A stretch of 64,000 nucleotides of DNA, from the NCBI GenBank assembly GCA_903919125.1, contig CAIXGS010000077.1, forward strand, positions 1-64,000, given 5' to 3'. The position numbers were made by a program, and so were the translations under genes. Under the pieces are notes generated by a model that saw nothing but the letters and a program-made list of their open reading frames with translations, did no database searches and was not told the DNA's origin. Of the stretch, positions 49,501 through 59,314 are shown one piece after another; position 1 is the first letter of the stretch, and each line of letters opens with the position of its first letter. This DNA is from an uncultured Spartobacteria bacterium. Its GTDB lineage: Bacteria; Verrucomicrobiota; Verrucomicrobiia; Chthoniobacterales; Chthoniobacteraceae.

Positions 49501-50546
49501 GAGCAAAAATAGGACGCGAGGCTGAAATATCTACAGCCGAGGGTGTTATACCCGGCCTTCTAAAGCTGGGCGAAGGATCTTTCATTGCAGATGGAGCATT
49601 ACTCGGCGACGAGGAACAGCGCCATGGCTGGATGCAGCTCAAAGGAACCGTAATTGGCAACCGCAGTTTCGTCGGAAATAGCGCGTATGTACCCGATGGC
49701 GCAGTGTTTCCAGATGACCTACTTCTGGGTGTCCAATCCAGCGCCCCGCCTAATTCAATGCTCAAGTCGGGACAGACTTGGATGGGCTCACCCGCGATGG
49801 TGCTCCCCGCACGGGAAGCCATCGAGTCACCAGATTCCACACTCACCTTTCACCCGCCTCTGTGGCGTAAACTTGTACGAGGCACCATCGAGGCCATCCG
49901 CATCGTTCTACCGATGGCGTTCGTCATCGCCTCAGGCTACGTCATCGTCTACAAAGTAATGGAGTACGTCGAGGAAGGAGACTGGACCGCAGCGCTGCTG
50001 ATGGCCGCTTTTTGCGGGCTGGTCTACTGCGCGGGCTCTCTCCTCATTGTACTTCTATCAAAGTGGCTTATGATAGGGCGTTACAAACCACGAAGGGCTC
50101 CCATGTGGACGCTATTTGTCTGGCTGAGCGAGGCCGTCACCGTCGCCTACGAGTCTCTCGCCGTGCCCGCCTTTTTAGATCAGTTGCGCGGGACGCCTTT
50201 TCTTCCATGGGCCCTGCGGCTGTTGGGGACCAAAATTGGAAAAGGAGTGTGGCTCAACACCACGGACATTACGGAATTTGACTGCGTGGAAATCGGAGAC
50301 TACGCGGAACTCAATGCCCACAGCGGGCCGCAGACCCATCTTTTTGAAGACCGCGTGATGCGAGTGGGCAAAGTCCATATCGGGGCAGGGGCGACGTTGG
50401 GATGCCGCGCAATCGTCCTCTACGACGCCTCCGTGGGTGATTATTGCCGACTGGGCGCGTTGACATTGGTTGCCAAAGGCGAAGCGCTTCCGGCCCAAAC
50501 GCGCTGGGAAGGCTGCCCAGCTCAGCATCACGGTCTACGGTTTTGA
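46518..50546 (+). CDS. Pls-type nonribosomal peptide synthetase (A-T-membrane/left-handed-beta-helix)
   Basis: 1342 residues. The adenylation domain runs over about 30-520 (A3 YTSGSTGTPKG 178-188, A5 TYGPTETT, A7 YLTGD, A10 ISGKVD). A carrier domain has phosphopantetheine Ser568 in DDLGGHS. The C-terminal ~740 residues show about six membrane segments and three related soluble segments with left-handed beta-helix acyltransferase-like turns. This is the layout of epsilon-poly-lysine synthetase and related single-module enzymes, which polymerise one amino acid without a condensation domain. Reading the specificity pocket by alignment to GrsA gives D-M-E-H-N-G-T-V-T-K, which I cannot match to a known substrate. 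The acidic third position hints at a basic amino acid. The start is TTG 46518, preceded by GGGAGGG. ATG 46566 is an alternative. Confidence 0.87.
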   Translation: MSALPNPPLHAHHFPFMILRGDPRPEFLREETLRDILQKTAELFPDKTALSSSGGQVSYGALWASATAIGEALSALGVGPGAIVGLLLPRGAELLVAQAGITISGAAWLPFDSEVPLERAAVCLTSANSSGVVTLREWLPRLAALPVPVWCLEDLLALGTARSPVRPSGATYPAYVIYTSGSTGTPKGIIISQRNICHFLRSENAILEIQKDDIVYQGFSVAFDMSFEEIWISYLVGASIWIAPAEAVADPDAICDALESQHITVLHAVPTLVALLERLPAHLRLLNIGGEACPDALARKLTGKGRRVFNTYGPTETTVTASVAELFPNQLVTIGSPLPNYGMLVLDPQHQSLAAGELGEIAVFGPGVSPGYLRLPELTASRFINNPLANNNLEERLYLTGDLGRIDENGQIHCLGRVDHQVKIRGFRIELDEVAAALARQKGIGTAAAVVRELYGSEEIVAFAVASTSEAALPPAALRQELSEFLPHYMLPAHIELLEEMPRLISGKVDLHALRRLPLITGTVVETEAVHQPTSAAALALWGALAVLFPGRSPRPEHDFFDDLGGHSLLAARLVSLLRKQAGFESVSVQHIYRNRLLGEIAEAIGALDVGATPLVEPHPAPPLWRRALCGTAQFVCLPFLILLQLLQWLAPFLTYHSLTGATTDSLPRAIGVSVVVYLLTLLLSFPLSVSLRALLVGKLQPGSYPLWGVTYFRWWLGTQLTNICPVHLISGTPWKMLHLKILGAKVSRDVMLNSLTVSVPELVEIGEGVCVGTFVNLENARVEAGRLLVGRIKIGAGATLESYSVMENDTELGAGARLGGQSCLSQGRKIPAGETWSGAPAKPVADAEADPLAALGPAPQNDTLNHLWRLVFYATGGALVAILFFMPTFPAFVLLDWIDAHTIDLFESALKWWEVFPFFFALAMPAAFLFVLLTALVAGGLLRCFPKLQPGHFPLHGSIYRRKWLLSTVLDTSLQVLHGLYASIYASSWMRLLGAKIGREAEISTAEGVIPGLLKLGEGSFIADGALLGDEEQRHGWMQLKGTVIGNRSFVGNSAYVPDGAVFPDDLLLGVQSSAPPNSMLKSGQTWMGSPAMVLPAREAIESPDSTLTFHPPLWRKLVRGTIEAIRIVLPMAFVIASGYVIVYKVMEYVEEGDWTAALLMAAFCGLVYCAGSLLIVLLSKWLMIGRYKPRRAPMWTLFVWLSEAVTVAYESLAVPAFLDQLRGTPFLPWALRLLGTKIGKGVWLNTTDITEFDCVEIGDYAELNAHSGPQTHLFEDRVMRVGKVHIGAGATLGCRAIVLYDASVGDYCRLGALTLVAKGEALPAQTRWEGCPAQHHGLRF

Positions 50547-50580
50547 CGCTTTCCCGGTTGTCTCGTAGAACAGTAACTCT

Positions 50581-51378
50581 ATGAGACCCTCACACTCCGC
50601 CATTCTCCTGACCTTAGCCGTCACATCCACAGTGCTCGCACAAGACGCGAAACCACTTGGATACCAAGATACTCCAATTATCCCCGGCACCAATTGGCAC
50701 GTCCATGACGGCCTCCGCCCCCAGCCCAAGATTATTACCCCTGGAAAAAATCCCGGCGATGCGCCTAGCGATGCCATTATGCTTTTTGATGGAAAAGACC
50801 TTTCCAAGTTTAAGAAAAATCCCAGCCCAAAACCCAACTGGACTGTTGAAGAGGGCTGCGCAGTCTCCGTTAAGGGAGCTGGCTATCTCGAAAGCACCGA
50901 TCAATTCGGCCCGGACATTCAGCTCCATGTCGAATGGGCGGCACCCACTCCTCCAGAGGGCACGGGCCAAGGGCGAGGCAACAGCGGCGTCTTCCTATTT
51001 GGTGTCTACGAAATCCAAGTGCTGGATTGCTACGAAAACAAAACCTATCCAGATGGCCAAGCCGCCGCGCTTTACGGCCAGACTCCGCCGTTGGTCAACG
51101 CCTGTCGCAAACCGGGTGAATTCCAAACCTACGACATCATTTTTAACGGCCCGCGTTTCGAAGGGTCCGAGTTAAAACAACCCGCCTACGCCACGGTTCT
51201 CCATAACGGAGTGGTAGTGCAAAACCACGTCCAGCTTCTGGGAGCTACCGGACACAAGAACGCAGCCAAGTACACCCCTCACGGCGATAAGGGCCCCATC
51301 AAACTTCAGGATCACGGCAACCCAGTGCGCTACCGCAACCTGTGGATTCGCGAACTACAGCCTGTTGATTCGCAGTAA
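50581..51378 (+). CDS. Secreted DUF1080 (3-keto-disaccharide hydrolase-like) protein
   Basis: 265 residues with a signal peptide (cleavage near VLAQ-DA, about residue 21). It has the DUF1080 hallmark pattern MLFDGKDLSKFKK, then W.VEEGCAVSVKG, F.PDIQLHVEW, GRGNSGVFLFGVYEIQVLDCYEN and LQDHGNPVRYRNLWIREL at the end. The fold is a concanavalin-like beta-sandwich. Some members hydrolyse 3-keto-glycosides. The family is greatly expanded in Planctomycetota and Verrucomicrobiota. It lies 34 nt past the synthetase gene and is followed by a strong terminator. Confidence 0.9.
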   Translation: MRPSHSAILLTLAVTSTVLAQDAKPLGYQDTPIIPGTNWHVHDGLRPQPKIITPGKNPGDAPSDAIMLFDGKDLSKFKKNPSPKPNWTVEEGCAVSVKGAGYLESTDQFGPDIQLHVEWAAPTPPEGTGQGRGNSGVFLFGVYEIQVLDCYENKTYPDGQAAALYGQTPPLVNACRKPGEFQTYDIIFNGPRFEGSELKQPAYATVLHNGVVVQNHVQLLGATGHKNAAKYTPHGDKGPIKLQDHGNPVRYRNLWIRELQPVDSQ

Positions 51379-51440
51379 TTTATAAGCACTAGTTCGTGCC
51401 CTGTACGACACGAAAAACGTCTCACTTCATTGTAAAAGAA

Positions 51441-51486
51441 GAACGCCTCTCCTGCTTTCGCGGGAGAGGCGTTCTCGGGTTTTGTC
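51441..51486 (+). terminator. Rho-independent terminator after the DUF1080 gene
   Basis: GAACGCCTCTCC (51441-51452) pairs perfectly with GGAGAGGCGTTC (ending at 51474) around a loop of about 10 nt. It is followed by TCGGGTTTTGTC. This is the clearest hairpin terminator in the window, 60 nt past the stop codon. Confidence 0.8.
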
Positions 51487-51545
51487 TGGGGAGACACTGT
51501 TCTTGGGGGAATCAGACTCTTGGGGGAGAGCCGTCTTGGGGGTGT
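51484..51545 (+). repeat. Short G-tract array, spacing about 17 nt
   Basis: Four G-runs of 4-5 bases lie at 51488-51491, 51505-51509, 51522-51526 and 51538-51542, three of them within the shared word TCTTGGGGG. It sits between the terminator and the aldolase gene. It could be a leader element, a decayed tandem repeat or a loose G-quadruplex. Confidence 0.45.
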
Positions 51546-51674
51546 TGAAATTTCATACGAAAGCTCAGCCGAATGCAACAATTTTGTGAGATTTCCACAG
51601 ACTTTCAAGAAACCGAATCAAAATCCCCCACCCTCCTTGGCGACCCTAAAATCTTGCGCTAGCCTCGCCTCCTT

Positions 51675-52511
51675 ATGAAAGCCGCACGCCTCAACCGCCT
51701 TTTTAACGCCGCATCCGGCCGCTGTTTCGATGTCGCCGTCGACCACGGCTTTTTTAACGAAGCAAGTTTCCTCCCTGGCATCGAATCCATGCCGGAGGTC
51801 GTCCGCGTTCTTGTAAATGCAGGTCCGGATGCAATCCAACTCACGGTCGGACAAGCCCGCCACTTGCAAGTCATTCACGGCAAACAAAAGCCGGCTCTAG
51901 TGCTGCGCACCGACGTCGCCAATGTCTACGGGCGCGAGTTGCCCTCCACGCGCTTCAGCACCCTCATCGCAGACCCTGTTCTTCAAGCCGTTCGTTTGGA
52001 TGCAGCCTGCCTATGCGTCAACCTCTTCCAAATCCCAGGAGCTCCGGAGGTCTACGCGCAGTGCATCGATAATATTATGCTCCTCAAGGCCGAATCCGAT
52101 CACTACGGCATGCCGATGATGGTCGAGCCGCTAGTTTTCCGTCCCAATGCACAAAGCGGTGGATACCAGGTGGATGGCGACATCGAAAAAATCCTCCCTC
52201 TCGTACGCCAAGCCGTTGAACTGGGTGCCGATGTCCTTAAGGCAGATCCTTCTGACGACTTGAGCGTTTACCATCGCGTCGTCGAAATTGCTGGGGGAGT
52301 CCCTTTATTGGTGCGCGGGGGAGGGCGTGTTAGCGACGAAGTGTTGCTGGAGCGCACCGCGGCGCTTCTGGAGCAGGGCGCTAGTGGCATTGTTTATGGG
52401 CGGAACATCATTCAGCATCCCAACCCTTTGGCGATCACTCGGGCACTCATGGCGATGGTCCATGAAAACGTAAGCGCCACCAAAGCTTTGGAATTCCTTC
52501 ATTCAGCGTAG
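51675..52511 (+). CDS. Class I aldolase, DeoC/FbaB-LsrF superfamily
   Basis: 278 residues with TIM-barrel aldolase features: an N-terminal VAVDHGFF (matching the VAMDHG region of FbaB/LsrF proteins), MMVEPLVF, the Schiff-base lysine candidate in GADVLKADPSDD, and the phosphate-binding LLVRGGGRV. The likely reaction is reversible aldol cleavage of a phosphorylated sugar. Whether it is a fructose-bisphosphate aldolase or a more specialised enzyme cannot be told from sequence alone. No sugar-pathway neighbours are present. Confidence 0.82.
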   Translation: MKAARLNRLFNAASGRCFDVAVDHGFFNEASFLPGIESMPEVVRVLVNAGPDAIQLTVGQARHLQVIHGKQKPALVLRTDVANVYGRELPSTRFSTLIADPVLQAVRLDAACLCVNLFQIPGAPEVYAQCIDNIMLLKAESDHYGMPMMVEPLVFRPNAQSGGYQVDGDIEKILPLVRQAVELGADVLKADPSDDLSVYHRVVEIAGGVPLLVRGGGRVSDEVLLERTAALLEQGASGIVYGRNIIQHPNPLAITRALMAMVHENVSATKALEFLHSA

Positions 52512-52559
52512 GGCCAGCCAAGTCCTTCCACTAAGCTCCAACGACCTTCTCGCAAGCGT

Positions 52560-54536
<1,977 letters not shown>

Positions 54537-54719
54537 CTAGTAGCCAGAATCCTAGAGATAGGCTAACCCGTGCAGGCGTTAAAGAAGAACAATAGCGTAA
54601 TACGGAAGAACTGAATTCTAAGGTTCTTGAAAAGAGGCCCATCGGCAACGCCGAAGAACCTTAACGTTCAGAGTGCAAATTGACTCGCACCGAGCGATGG
54701 AGCATCGTCACCGATATCT

Positions 54720-55322
54720 ATGGTGGACGCTATTATATTTGATATCGGTAACGTGCTGCTGCGGTTTGATTTCACGCGTACAATCAAACGCATCGCCCCA
54801 TTTTGCAGCACCGCGCCCGCAGCAATCCTAGAACTTTTGGAGCCCTGGAAATTAGACTTGGAAAGCGGCAGGGTAAGCGGCTCGGACTTTTTGAACGAGG
54901 TCACCCGTGTGCTTGGCTACTCTGGCTCGCGGGCTGAGCTACAAAGTGCATGGCAGGAAATTTTTAGCGCCAACCTACCAATGCACGACTTGGTGGCCTC
55001 TCTTTCTTCCTTAAAGGTGCCCCTTTACTTATTATCCAACACTAACAATCTTCACGCTGACTATTTTCTGAGCGAATACCCAGTCTTTGCACATTTCACA
55101 GACGCAGTGTACTCCCACGAGGCGGGCCTCATGAAGCCTGATGTTGAGATCTATCATCATGCTTTAGAAAAATTTAAGCTTGCAGCACCAACTACTCTCT
55201 TCATCGACGACCTGCTGCCCAACATCGAGGCAGCCCGCACCGTAAATTTGACGACCCATCATTACCACCACGATCGGCACGCTTCTCTGCTCGAAGAGTT
55301 ACGCAAGCTCCATGTGCTTTAG
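54720..55322 (+). CDS. HAD-superfamily hydrolase (YihX-like)
   Basis: 200 residues. HAD motif I is IIFDIGNVLLRFD (nucleophile Asp8), motif II is YLLSNTNN, the motif III lysine is in GLMKPDVEIY, and motif IV is LFIDDLLPNI. The helical cap inserted after motif I is typical of subfamily I. It probably dephosphorylates a small metabolite, substrate unknown. It begins the plus-strand run that continues with sppA 91 nt later. Confidence 0.88.
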   Translation: MVDAIIFDIGNVLLRFDFTRTIKRIAPFCSTAPAAILELLEPWKLDLESGRVSGSDFLNEVTRVLGYSGSRAELQSAWQEIFSANLPMHDLVASLSSLKVPLYLLSNTNNLHADYFLSEYPVFAHFTDAVYSHEAGLMKPDVEIYHHALEKFKLAAPTTLFIDDLLPNIEAARTVNLTTHHYHHDRHASLLEELRKLHVL

Positions 55323-55413
55323 AGCAGCGACTTCCTCCGCCCAGCGCCGGTACTTAAAGCAATTAAGCTGACGGCTTGCGGGCACCACAATCTTTGCGCA
55401 CCCTCTAAACACT

Positions 55414-56430
55414 ATGAGCCAGAACAAATCAGGCTGCCTATCTTCCACTCTCCTTGTCGCACTTATTGTGAGTGTGATTTTGAACATCGCATTCTTCGCC
55501 GGACGTTCTGCGAAGATGCTACGGACTACAATTCAACCTTCACTTCCCAATCAACTTACAGAAGAAGTGATTACCCCGCCATCCGGAGACCATACCGGTA
55601 AAAAAATCGCGGTGATCTCCGTGCGAGGATTGATCAGCACCGCCGAACCAGGCGACGTGGGCGAAAGCGGCTTGGACGATTTAATTGTCGAGTTGAAGCA
55701 GGCGCGTGAAGATAGCGCCGTCGCGGCAGTTATTTTACGTATCGACTCACCCGGAGGCGAAGTGACTGCGTCGGATATGCTGTACGAGGAAGTCGTTAAA
55801 ACTCGGAAAGTTAAGCCGGTAGTGGTCAGTATGGACGCAGTAGCCGCTTCTGGAGGGTACTATGTGGCCTGTGCAGGTAGTTATCTTTTCGCCCACGAGA
55901 CGAGCATTACTGGATCCATTGGCGTAATCATGCAGAGTGTTAATTACCAGAAAGTTCTGGATAAAGTCGGGGTCGAGGTCCTTACGTTTAAAAGCGGTGC
56001 TTTCAAAGATCTGTTGAACGGAGCGCGCGAGCTGACCGAGGCTGAGCGGGAATATGTCCAAGGGTTAATCGACCAATCCTACAGTCGGTTTGTCGGCATT
56101 GTGGCTCGGGAACGCCACTTGGAGGAATCCGCGTTGCGCTCGGGTGTAGCGGATGGACGGATCGTATCGGGCATGGACGCCATCAAGGAACATCTCATCG
56201 ATGAGGTCGGCGGCTTTGATCAGGCTTTGGAGAAGGCGCGCGAACTAGGGAAAGCTCCGGGGGCCGGAGCAGTCCGGTACACCATGCCGCTTGCGTTCAG
56301 CAAGTTACTCCACTTTTTGAGTGAATCGCCCACCAAAGGTGCCAAAGTTGAAGTCGATTTCGGGAGCAGGTTCTCCAGTCGCCTAAAGGTTGGCAGACTG
56401 TATTTCGTAAGCCCCGTGATGGCGCCCTAA
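55414..56430 (+). CDS. sppA: Signal peptide peptidase SppA (short form)
   Basis: 338 residues with an N-terminal membrane anchor (about residues 12-30). It has a ClpP-like fold with RIDSPGGEV, nucleophile Ser146 in AASGGYY, and the catalytic Lys198 in SGAFKD, plus the conserved TGSIGV block. The single-domain length matches the 36-kDa SppA form that assembles into oligomers. It degrades leftover signal peptides in the membrane. It is 17 nt from the next gene. Confidence 0.93.
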   Translation: MSQNKSGCLSSTLLVALIVSVILNIAFFAGRSAKMLRTTIQPSLPNQLTEEVITPPSGDHTGKKIAVISVRGLISTAEPGDVGESGLDDLIVELKQAREDSAVAAVILRIDSPGGEVTASDMLYEEVVKTRKVKPVVVSMDAVAASGGYYVACAGSYLFAHETSITGSIGVIMQSVNYQKVLDKVGVEVLTFKSGAFKDLLNGARELTEAEREYVQGLIDQSYSRFVGIVARERHLEESALRSGVADGRIVSGMDAIKEHLIDEVGGFDQALEKARELGKAPGAGAVRYTMPLAFSKLLHFLSESPTKGAKVEVDFGSRFSSRLKVGRLYFVSPVMAP

Positions 56431-56447
56431 TCGTCTAGCGCCCGCTT

Positions 56448-57281
56448 ATGCTGTCTGCTCTTGTGGAATCACTACCGACGGGCCTTTTACAAGCCCTGCT
56501 GGCGATTCCTGTGATCGCTGGTTGCCTCTATTATTCCGCATTGGCCAAGAACATGCGTCTGAGCGGCGGTTGCGTGGACGTGCACCACTTCGATTTGCCT
56601 GACCTTCTCATGGGAAGCGTTCTGGCACTGCACTTCGGCTGGACGGGATGGCTGGCCTTACAACATCCAGACAGCGCTCCCGAGATGCGCGTTGAGAATC
56701 TGCGCAATAACCTTGTGTTCATGCTCTTGGTTCTTGCCTTGGTATTTGGCTTTGCGGCACTTCGCCGACTGCCTCTAGGGCAAGCTTTCCATTTGTCGCT
56801 CGGCGCCATCGCTCAATCGCCTTTACGTGCAGCGATCGCACTCGGTATGGCGCTCCCTCTGATTTGGGCGGCGGGCCTGATCTGGGAGAATTTTCTGCAA
56901 AGCCCCAGCCGCGAACAAAGTCTGGTCTCGCTGTTCCGCGCCTCCGCAGAATCGGGAGATTGGAGTGTGGTGCGCCTTGTATCGCTTTCCGCTATCGTTC
57001 AAGCACCTTTGGTGGAGGAGATTCTGTTTCGCGGATATTTTTATGTGACACTCAAACGGTACACCGGCACCACAATCGCTGCGCTCTGTGTGAGCTCTCT
57101 ATTCGCGCTGTGCCACGGAAACCTCGGTGTGTTGCCCGGGCTCTTTATCCTCTCGATTTGCCAGATTATTGCATTGGAACGTTTCGGTTCGCTTTGGGTG
57201 TGCATAGGCATGCACGCTTGCTTTAACTCATTGAGCCTTTTGCTGCTCTACATGGAATCTCAGGGATGGCTCCCCCACTAA
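56448..57281 (+). CDS. CPBP-family intramembrane glutamic endopeptidase
   Basis: 277 residues with about eight membrane segments. CPBP motifs are Glu190-Glu191 with Arg195 in EEILFRG, His223 in ALCHG, and His256 with Asn260 in GMHACFN. Family members process prenylated or other membrane proteins. Bacterial roles vary and are mostly unknown. It overlaps the start of thiL by 16 nt and follows sppA closely, so all are likely one transcript. Confidence 0.88.
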   Translation: MLSALVESLPTGLLQALLAIPVIAGCLYYSALAKNMRLSGGCVDVHHFDLPDLLMGSVLALHFGWTGWLALQHPDSAPEMRVENLRNNLVFMLLVLALVFGFAALRRLPLGQAFHLSLGAIAQSPLRAAIALGMALPLIWAAGLIWENFLQSPSREQSLVSLFRASAESGDWSVVRLVSLSAIVQAPLVEEILFRGYFYVTLKRYTGTTIAALCVSSLFALCHGNLGVLPGLFILSICQIIALERFGSLWVCIGMHACFNSLSLLLLYMESQGWLPH

Positions 57282-58189
57282 CTCTTGCTGATCTCGGGGA
57301 AACGGCCGTCATCGACCGCTTGACTCGCCTTCTGCCCGCATCGCCACCCTCTGTTCTCACAGGTCCAGGCGATGATTGCGCCGTCATTCAAAATTCACTC
57401 AATGAAACAGTTACACTGCTCAAGGCAGATTCTGTAGTCGAGGGCATTCATTTTCTGCCTGAGGAAAAAATGCGGCGAGTCGGGTGGAAAGCTGTTTGCC
57501 GGGCTGTCAGCGATATCGCAGCGATGGGCGGACGCCCCTTACATGCTCTCATCGCTGTCGCGGCGAAGGCCGAGACGCCCTGGCAGGCCTTGGAAGAATT
57601 TTATTCTGGAATTTCCAATGCAGCAAAATCTTACAATCTCGCTGTTGTGGGCGGTGAGACGGTGAGAACCACAGGCCCTCTCGTTTGCTCTATTTTTCTC
57701 ACCGGCACGGTCGCCGCGAAGCACTGCATACTACGCTCTGGGGGACGCCCGGGAGATGTGCTCCTCGTGACGGGAAAGCTGGGAGGCTCCTTCGCCAGCG
57801 GTCGGCATCTGGACTTCACGCCCCGATTGGCGGAGGGCCAGTGGCTGGCGAAGCACGAGGGTACTCATGCCATGATGGATCTCTCTGACGGACTCGCGGT
57901 TGATGTCCCGCGACTGGCTAAGGCGTCGCATTGTGGCTTGAAAATTGATGTGGAGCTAATTCCTTGCAACGAGGACTGCGGAGTTTCTCAGGCCGTGGGG
58001 GACGGAGAGGACTTCGAATTGTTAGTGGCCGTTGCAGCCCATTGCGTGCCAAATTTACTGCTGGAATGGAACGCAGAGTTTCCTGAACTCTCGCTGAGTG
58101 TCATCGGACGCCTCACCGAGATTACGGAAGGTTTTCACCCGAAGGATATTTTTACAACCCGTGGATACGATCACTTCCAACAGCCCTGA
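57266..58189 (+). CDS. thiL: Thiamine-monophosphate kinase ThiL
   Basis: 307 residues. Conserved ATP/Mg motifs are GPGDDCAVI near residue 34, DSVVEGIHF, AVSDIAAMGGRP, VGGETVRTTGP, MDLSDGLAVDV and GDGEDFELLVAV. It phosphorylates thiamine monophosphate to the active diphosphate, the last step of the pathway that thiC serves. It overlaps the CPBP gene before it and the tsaE gene after it. Confidence 0.95.
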   Translation: MAPPLTLADLGETAVIDRLTRLLPASPPSVLTGPGDDCAVIQNSLNETVTLLKADSVVEGIHFLPEEKMRRVGWKAVCRAVSDIAAMGGRPLHALIAVAAKAETPWQALEEFYSGISNAAKSYNLAVVGGETVRTTGPLVCSIFLTGTVAAKHCILRSGGRPGDVLLVTGKLGGSFASGRHLDFTPRLAEGQWLAKHEGTHAMMDLSDGLAVDVPRLAKASHCGLKIDVELIPCNEDCGVSQAVGDGEDFELLVAVAAHCVPNLLLEWNAEFPELSLSVIGRLTEITEGFHPKDIFTTRGYDHFQQP

Positions 58190-58577
58190 AGCAACGATGC
58201 GCATCGGCGCTCAGGTGGCAACAGAGCTGCGCGGCGGCGAGATTCTGGCGTTGTGCGGCGACCTTGGGGCGGGGAAGACACACTTCGTGAAGGGCATCGT
58301 GCTTGGCCTAGGCGGTGAGCCACAAGACGTTACCAGCCCCACATTTACGCTAGTACACGAGTATCAGGCCTGCCGCCTTCCTGTGTTTCACTTTGACTTC
58401 TACCGCTTGGAAGCTGAATCCGAGTTACGTAACATTGGTTGGGATGATTATCTACGCGAGGATGGTGTGCTACTGATCGAGTGGGCGGAGCGCTTTCCTG
58501 ATGCCTTTCCCAAAGGCACACGCTTTATTCAATTTGAAATCAGTTCGGAAACGGAACGACTTTTGTGCTTTTCCTAA
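58161..58577 (+). CDS. tsaE: tRNA threonylcarbamoyladenosine synthesis ATPase TsaE
   Basis: 138 residues from GTG 58161. The family needs the segment TITSNSPEATMRIGAQVA before the P-loop GDLGAGKTHF, so this start is chosen over ATG 58197. An earlier in-frame start at 58098 would add thiL shadow sequence. Other motifs are DVTSPTFTLVHEY, FDFYRL and IEWAERFP. TsaE hydrolyses ATP to drive the TsaB-TsaD complex in t6A modification. It overlaps thiL by 29 nt and precedes tsaB. Confidence 0.92.
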   Translation: MDTITSNSPEATMRIGAQVATELRGGEILALCGDLGAGKTHFVKGIVLGLGGEPQDVTSPTFTLVHEYQACRLPVFHFDFYRLEAESELRNIGWDDYLREDGVLLIEWAERFPDAFPKGTRFIQFEISSETERLLCFS

Positions 58578-58629
58578 ACCTCGGATTCAACCCATGCACT
58601 CTCCCACAGTTGAATCAGGCGACTCGAAA

Positions 58630-59259
58630 ATGAAAACCGTTCTGGCGATTGAGACCTCCTCGGATTCCGCTTCCATAGCGCTTTGGCAAGGAGACGCTCT
58701 CCTCGCTTCGGCAGCATTTGCATCCAAGCGTTCACTTTCTGCTGATCTATTTCCGGCACTCGCGCAGATGTTAAAAGACGCCCCAGAAGTGCAGGCCATC
58801 GTCGTGGGCCTTGGGCCAGGATCTTACGCGGGTGTGCGCATCGGGATAGCAGCTGCGCTCGGGCTACAGGCTGCTTGGGATTGCGAACTCGTTGGCATCC
58901 CAAGCGCGGCTGCGATGGGGACGCCCTTGGAGAGCTATTGCGTCATTGGAGACGCGCGCCGAGGGACATGGTATTATTCTGAAGTGTCTGGAGGCGTCTG
59001 CGTTAATGGGCCAGAACTACTCGACTCGGAAAGCGAGCTTCTCGAACGCGCAGCCCAATTCCCAAACTCCTTGCGCTGCGCCGAGGCGCTTCCTGAGGCG
59101 ATTCGTGCTCAACTCGCAGAGGTGGGCGCGGTTGAAAGCCGTGTACCAGAAGCAGCGATTCTCGCTCAACTCGCCTCAATGAATCTGGGAATCACTCAAA
59201 GGCACGACCTCGAACCCATCTACTTAAGAGAGCCTCACATCACCCGCCCAAAGGCCTAA
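58630..59259 (+). CDS. tsaB: t6A synthesis protein TsaB
   Basis: 209 residues from ATG 58630 (MKTVLAIETSSDSASIALW). In-frame starts at 58594 and 58501 would add non-family residues. Conserved features are the ASKHA-type N-terminus, LSADLFPALAQML, and IVVGLGPGSYAGVRIGIAAALGL. It is the non-catalytic partner of TsaD. tsaD is not in the window. It lies 52 nt after tsaE and ends the plus-strand run. Confidence 0.93.
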   Translation: MKTVLAIETSSDSASIALWQGDALLASAAFASKRSLSADLFPALAQMLKDAPEVQAIVVGLGPGSYAGVRIGIAAALGLQAAWDCELVGIPSAAAMGTPLESYCVIGDARRGTWYYSEVSGGVCVNGPELLDSESELLERAAQFPNSLRCAEALPEAIRAQLAEVGAVESRVPEAAILAQLASMNLGITQRHDLEPIYLREPHITRPKA

Positions 59260-59314
59260 GCCCCGCGTTCACTGAGCGCATTTGAACCCTACAGGCCCCC
59301 CACAGTGAGCGACG

